From NCBI GenBank assembly GCA_030447385.1, contig JAUJOY010000001.1:747629-811628 (forward strand): a DNA stretch of 64,000 bases. The letters are read 5' to 3'. Position numbers and translations under genes: made by a program. Source of the stretch: Mycobacteriales bacterium. Its GTDB lineage: Bacteria > Actinomycetota > Actinomycetes > Mycobacteriales > SCTD01. Position 1 is the first letter of the stretch, and the number at the start of each line of letters is the position of its first letter. The notes under the pieces were generated by a model. The model made no database searches and was not told the DNA's origin. It was given only the letters and a program-made list of their open reading frames with translations. Shown here piece after piece: positions 60,248 through 64,000 of this stretch.

Positions 60248-62016
60248 CGAGCCGGAGCCTCCCGCCGCGACCCCACGCCGTCGGACTGCCAGCTCGCCCA
60301 CAGGGCGGCGTAGCTGCCGCCCAGTGCGAGCAGCTCGTCGTGGCTGCCGAGCTCGCGGACCTGGCCGTCCTCGACCACCGCGACCCGGTCGGCGTCCGAC
60401 GCGGTGTGCAGGCGGTGGGCGATGGCGACGACGGTACGACCGGCGACCACCGCCGACAGCGAGCGCTCCAGGTGGCGCGCCGCCCGCGGGTCCAGCAGCG
60501 ACGTGGCCTCGTCGAGCACCAGGGTGTGCGGGTCGGCCAGCACGAGACGGGCCAGGGCGACCTGCTGCGCCTGCGCAGGGGTCAGCGTCCGCCCGCCCGA
60601 GCCGACCGCCGTCTCCAGCCGGCCGGGCAGCGAGTGCAGCCAGCCGCCGGCGTCGACCGCGGCGAGCGCGTCGTGCAGCTGCTCGTCGCTCGCCCCCGGC
60701 CGGGCAAGCCGCAGGTTGTCGGCCAGCGTGCCCACGAAGACGTGGTGCTCCTGCGTCACCAGTGAGACCTCGGTGCGCAGCCGCTCCAGGGGCAGGTCGA
60801 GCAGCGGCACGCCGCCGAGGGTGACGGTGCCGGTACGCGGACCGTGCACCCCCGCCAGGAGCCGCCCCAGCGTCGACTTGCCGGCCCCGCTCGGCCCCAC
60901 CACGGCCAGCCGCTCACCGGGGCGGACCGCGAGGTCCAGCCCGTGCAGGACGTCGCGCCCCTCCCGGTAGGCGAAGCGCACGTCGTCGGCGACCAGCTGC
61001 TCGCCGGCCGGCTCGCTGCCGCTAGGGGTGCGGTCGTCCGGCACGTTGGCGACCCCGACGAGCCGGGCCAGTGACGACGCTCCGACCTGCAGCTCGTCGA
61101 GCCAGCCCAGCAGCCGGTCGAGCGGGTCGAGCAGCAGCTGGACGTAGAGGGCCACCGCCGTGACCTCCGACAGCGAGGCGAGGCCGCGGCTGTGGAGGTA
61201 GCCCCCGAGCAGCACCACGGCGACCAGCGGCAGGACGAACGACAGGTCCACCAGCGGGAACCACACCGTCCGCAGCCGCAGGGTGTAGCGCTCGGCTGCG
61301 TAGACCGTCGCGAGGTCGTCGTCGGTGCGCCGGCGGCGCTGCTCCTGGCGCTGCAACGCCTCCAGAGTCCTTGCTCCGTCGGCATTCTCAGCGAGCCCCG
61401 CGGTCAGCTGCGCGTACGTCGCCCGCTCGCGCAGGTAGCCGGCCGGCGCCCGGCGCAGGTACCACCGGGTCGAGAGCCACAGCACTGGCCCGGCCACGAG
61501 CATCGCGCTGGCCACCCGAGGCGAGACCACGAACGCCGCCGCGACGGTCAGCGCCGAGGTCACCGCCGCGATGAGGACCTCGGGCACGGCTGAGCGCACC
61601 GTACGCGCAAGGCTGTCGACGTCGGCGGTCGTGCGGCTCAGCAGGTCGCCGGCGCCGGCGCGCTCCACCGTCGAGAGCGGGAGGGAGACCACCGAGGTCA
61701 GGAAGTCCTCGCGCAGGTCGGCGAACACCTCTTCGGCGAGCACCAGCGACATCCGGCGTGACTGCCAGGTCAGTGCCGTGGCGCTCAGGACGCTGGCGGC
61801 GAGCAGGAGCGCGATGACGTCGACGTGGCCGCGCGTCGTCCCTTCCGAGACGGACTCGACCAGCTCGCCCAGCAGGGGCGGCGCCGCCAGCGTGGCGAGG
61901 GCCGCAGCCGCGTAGAGCAGCAGCGACCCGCCGAGGGCCCGCGGGTGCTTGCGCATCAGCCGGAGGGCGTACGCGCGGACGGCGCGGCTCGACGCGATCG
62001 GCAGGGTCGTGCTCAT
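60244..62016 (-). CDS. ABC exporter half (membrane + ATPase), partner with intact Walker A
   Basis: A 590-residue fused membrane-ATPase half transporter. Six helices lie in residues 25-310 (for example LYAAAALATLAAPPLLGELV, LVDLSFVLPLVAVVLLGG). The ATPase has Walker A GPSGAGKST (374-382), a degenerate signature LTPAQAQQ (478-485; canonical LSGGQ) and Walker B HTLVLDEAT. Its partner has the reverse pattern, so they should form a heterodimer with one working ATP site. ATG 62016 overlaps the partner's stop; its own stop overlaps the VLRF1-like gene. The substrate is unknown (drug, peptide or lipid possible). Confidence 0.93.
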   Translation of the reverse strand: MSTTLPIASSRAVRAYALRLMRKHPRALGGSLLLYAAAALATLAAPPLLGELVESVSEGTTRGHVDVIALLLAASVLSATALTWQSRRMSLVLAEEVFADLREDFLTSVVSLPLSTVERAGAGDLLSRTTADVDSLARTVRSAVPEVLIAAVTSALTVAAAFVVSPRVASAMLVAGPVLWLSTRWYLRRAPAGYLRERATYAQLTAGLAENADGARTLEALQRQEQRRRRTDDDLATVYAAERYTLRLRTVWFPLVDLSFVLPLVAVVLLGGYLHSRGLASLSEVTAVALYVQLLLDPLDRLLGWLDELQVGASSLARLVGVANVPDDRTPSGSEPAGEQLVADDVRFAYREGRDVLHGLDLAVRPGERLAVVGPSGAGKSTLGRLLAGVHGPRTGTVTLGGVPLLDLPLERLRTEVSLVTQEHHVFVGTLADNLRLARPGASDEQLHDALAAVDAGGWLHSLPGRLETAVGSGGRTLTPAQAQQVALARLVLADPHTLVLDEATSLLDPRAARHLERSLSAVVAGRTVVAIAHRLHTASDADRVAVVEDGQVRELGSHDELLALGGSYAALWASWQSDGVGSRREAPAR

Positions 62017-63722
62017 GCCGCCTCCTGCCCGCGCAGCACGACGGCCCGGTAGGCCGGGTCGTCCATCAGCTCCCGGTGCGTGCCGGTGGCGACGACCACG
62101 CCACGGACGAGCAGCGCCACCTCGTCCGCCCGGTCCAGCAGCAGCGGGCTGGTGCTGAGCAGCACGGTCGTCCGCCCCGCGCGCAGCCGGTGCAGCCGCT
62201 CGGCGATGCGGGCCTCGGTGTGGGCGTCCACCGCGCTGGTCGGCTCGTCGAGCACCAGCACCTCGGGGTCCGCCACCAGGGCGCGCACGAGAACCAGGCG
62301 CTGCCGCTGCCCGCCGGACAGCTGGCGCCCGCGCTCCTCCAGCACCGAGTCCAGGCCGTCCGGCAGCGCGTCGAGGACGTCGCTCGCGCAGGCCGCGTGC
62401 AGGGCGTTCTCGAGGGAGCCGGCGGTGGTGGGTCGCCCGTCGAGCTCGGCGCGCAGCACCCCGCTGAACATCAGCGACTCCGAGTCCACGACGAGCACCC
62501 GGCGCCGGACGGTCGCGAGCGGCAGCGCAGCCAGCCGGGTGCCGCCCAGCAGCACGTCGCCGTCGTCGACGTAGCGGCCGAGGCGGGCCGCGAGCGCCGC
62601 CGCTGCGCCCGCGTCCGGGCTCACCACGGCGGTCAGCCGGCCCGGCCGGACCGTCAGCCCGGAGCGCACGTCGCGAAGGACGGCGTCCGCAGGCGGCTCC
62701 TGCGCCGCCGCGAGCTCCGGGTCGGCGAGTGCCGGCGCGTACGACAGCAGCCGGAGAATCCTTCGGGCGGCGACCATGGCCCGGGTCAGCTTGTCGGCCG
62801 CCTCCGTAACGGTGCGCAACGGCGTCACGAGGAAGGCGGCGTAGCCGTAGAAGGCGACGAGGTCGCCGACCGAGATGCGGCCCTCGACGGCCAGGTGGGC
62901 GCCGAGCCAGGTCACGACGACGACGAAGGTCCCGGGGACCAGCACCTGGGCTGCGTCCAGCAGGGCCTGGCTCCTGGCGACCTGCGCGCCGGCGGCACGC
63001 ACCTCCTGCGAAGCCGCGCGGTAGCGGGTCAGGAACGCCGCCTCCCCGCCGATCCCGCGCAGGACCCGCAGCCCGGACACCGTGTCCGACCCCAGATCGG
63101 TCAGCCGCCCGAGGACCTCGCGCTGGCGGGCCTGCCGGGCGTGCAGGGGACGCAGCGCCGGTCCGATGGCGAGCGTGAAGGCGGGCACGCCGAGGACCAC
63201 GACCAGGCCGAGGGCGAGCGAGGACTGCAGCAGCAGCACCGAGACCAGCACGAAGGCGACCACGGCTCCGGTGCCGCGGGCGGTGATGTCGAGCGCGCGG
63301 GCGATGGCGACGGTGTCCGTGGCTCCGACGCTGACCACCTCACCGGTGGAGGTGTGCTCGCGCAGTGCGGAGCCGAGGCGGACGGTCTGCGCGTTGACCC
63401 ACTGAGTCGTGCGGAACGCCGCCTGCAGCCAGTTGGCGACGGCGAACCGGTGCCGGGTGATGCCGGCGACCGCCTGCACGGCACCGATCACGACGAGGAG
63501 CAGCACCCAGTGCTCGAGCGCCTGACGGTTGCTGCCCGCGACGCCCTCGTCGATCGCCCGGCCGAGGACGTACGGGACGAGCGCCTGCCCGCCCATCCAC
63601 AGCACCCCGAACACCGCTCCGCCGAGCACCGTCCACTTCTGCAACGCCGCCACGCGGAGCACGAAGCGGGCAGGGGAGCGCAGATCCGGGACACCCGGGT
63701 CGGCGAACGGCAGGGAGCGCAC
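62013..63722 (-). CDS. ABC exporter half (membrane + ATPase), partner with degenerate Walker A
   Basis: A 569-residue half transporter. Six helices lie in residues 30-300 (WTVLGGAVFGVLWMGGQALV, LLLVVIGAVQAVAGI and others). The Walker A position reads SPDAGAAAA (368-376), without the GKS/T needed to hold phosphate, while LSGGQRQR (468-475) and Walker B VLVLDEPTSAVD are intact. It therefore supplies the signature for the partner's site. GTG 63722 has TAGCGT 8 nt upstream (leaderless). First gene of a three-gene operon with the second half and the VLRF1-like gene. Confidence 0.93.
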   Translation of the reverse strand: MRSLPFADPGVPDLRSPARFVLRVAALQKWTVLGGAVFGVLWMGGQALVPYVLGRAIDEGVAGSNRQALEHWVLLLVVIGAVQAVAGITRHRFAVANWLQAAFRTTQWVNAQTVRLGSALREHTSTGEVVSVGATDTVAIARALDITARGTGAVVAFVLVSVLLLQSSLALGLVVVLGVPAFTLAIGPALRPLHARQARQREVLGRLTDLGSDTVSGLRVLRGIGGEAAFLTRYRAASQEVRAAGAQVARSQALLDAAQVLVPGTFVVVVTWLGAHLAVEGRISVGDLVAFYGYAAFLVTPLRTVTEAADKLTRAMVAARRILRLLSYAPALADPELAAAQEPPADAVLRDVRSGLTVRPGRLTAVVSPDAGAAAALAARLGRYVDDGDVLLGGTRLAALPLATVRRRVLVVDSESLMFSGVLRAELDGRPTTAGSLENALHAACASDVLDALPDGLDSVLEERGRQLSGGQRQRLVLVRALVADPEVLVLDEPTSAVDAHTEARIAERLHRLRAGRTTVLLSTSPLLLDRADEVALLVRGVVVATGTHRELMDDPAYRAVVLRGQEAA

Positions 63723-63730
63723 GCGGGCTC

Positions 63731-63736
63731 ACGCTA
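63731..63736 (-). promoter_or_regulatory. -10 element, leaderless ABC operon promoter
   Basis: TAGCGT on the minus strand, 8 nt before GTG 63722. Confidence 0.6.
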
Positions 63737-63744
63737 CGACCCGC

Positions 63745-63781
63745 GAGCCCCGACGGCGAAGGAGTTTCGCGGTCGGGGCTC
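63745..63781 (-). terminator. Terminator hairpin between small membrane protein and ABC operon
   Basis: GAGCCCCGAC and GTCGGGGCTC form a perfect 10-bp stem around a 17-nt loop that holds its own CGAA/TTCG pairing. It lies 19 bp after the upstream minus-strand gene, so it probably ends that gene's transcript. Confidence 0.65.
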
Positions 63782-63799
63782 ACGGGGGGCAGGTCGTGC

Positions 63800-64000
63800 T
63801 CACTCGTGCCGGTCGGGATCTCCGGGAGAGGGCGGGCGCGGTCGCAGCGTCGCGACCAGCCCGGCGGCGCCCACCGCGAGCAGCAGGACGGGTCCGGCCC
63901 AGCGGCCCTCGAGCGACAGGCCGGTCAGGTCGGTCAGGAGGAACAGCCCGGCGACCAGTCCGATCAGCAGGCCGCCCATCAGCGACACGGCGTCCAGGTC
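63800..64000 (-). CDS. Small membrane protein or C-terminal part of a larger one
   Basis: Two hydrophobic helices (LIGLVAGLFLLTDLTGL and AGPVLLLAVGAAGLVATL) are joined by the short SLEGRW turn and followed by a Pro/Asp-rich tail ending DPDRHE. From GTG 63988 it would be a complete 62-residue protein. However, the frame is open to the window edge (four further codons), so it may be the C-terminus of a longer membrane protein such as a two-helix domain of an envelope-stress type sensor. No function can be assigned. Confidence 0.6.
   Translation of the reverse strand, partial: DLDAVSLMGGLLIGLVAGLFLLTDLTGLSLEGRWAGPVLLLAVGAAGLVATLRPRPPSPGDPDRHE

Overview
The window comes from the chromosome of a very GC-rich, filamentous-type actinobacterium. 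The evidence is a WhiB-family protein of the WhiD/WhiB3 type, a BldM-type response regulator, a GroEL1 with a histidine-rich tail next to groES, a guaB-guaB3 pair, a DUF5319 protein and an actinobacterial VLRF1-type peptidyl-tRNA hydrolase. Many genes start with GTG and have no Shine-Dalgarno. They carry a TANNNT hexamer 6-8 nt before the start codon instead, so leaderless transcription is common. No tRNA, rRNA, CRISPR array or transposase was recognised.

Region 1 (1-18.5 kb) is conserved core: the tail of an acyl-CoA ligase, tsaB-rimI-tsaD, CIRCE-controlled groES and groEL1, an M15 peptidase, whiD, a MerR regulator with a cobalamin-binding-like domain, a helical-repeat protein, a degenerate histidine kinase overlapping bldM, DUF5319, guaB-guaB3, two secreted or unknown proteins, DUF427 and guaA. 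The order resembles the groEL1-whiB3-guaB2-guaB3 interval of Mycobacterium and the groEL1-whiD-bldM-guaB interval of Streptomyces. The ECF sigma gene usual there is not seen.

Region 2 (18.6-25.3 kb) holds a CmoB-like methyltransferase, a small membrane protein, alpha/beta hydrolases, and two divergent polyhydroxyalkanoate units: a phaC-hydrolase operon on the minus strand, and a phasin/PhaE-like gene, class III-like phaC and acetyltransferase gene on the plus strand.

Region 3 (25.3-57.8 kb) is a surface-polysaccharide locus bracketed by two paralogous secreted AMIN-like proteins in the same orientation. It has 15 glycosyltransferase genes (two are fusions), eight methyltransferase domains, a hexapeptide acyltransferase, an RfbF-like nucleotidyltransferase with an SDR sugar enzyme, a Wzm/Wzt exporter, a Wzz-like protein, a Wzy-like membrane protein and a WbaP-like initiating sugar-phosphate transferase. 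Methyltransferases surround Wzm/Wzt, and Wzt carries a C-terminal cargo-recognition domain. This suggests a methylated glycan that may be capped and recognised for export. An FHA-HTH regulator lies just beyond.

Region 4 (57.9-64 kb) holds the FHA-HTH regulator, a cupin, a 557-bp non-coding stretch with a C-rich low-complexity block and a seven-unit minisatellite, and an operon of a heterodimeric ABC exporter pair coupled to the VLRF1-type hydrolase. A small membrane protein runs into the window end.
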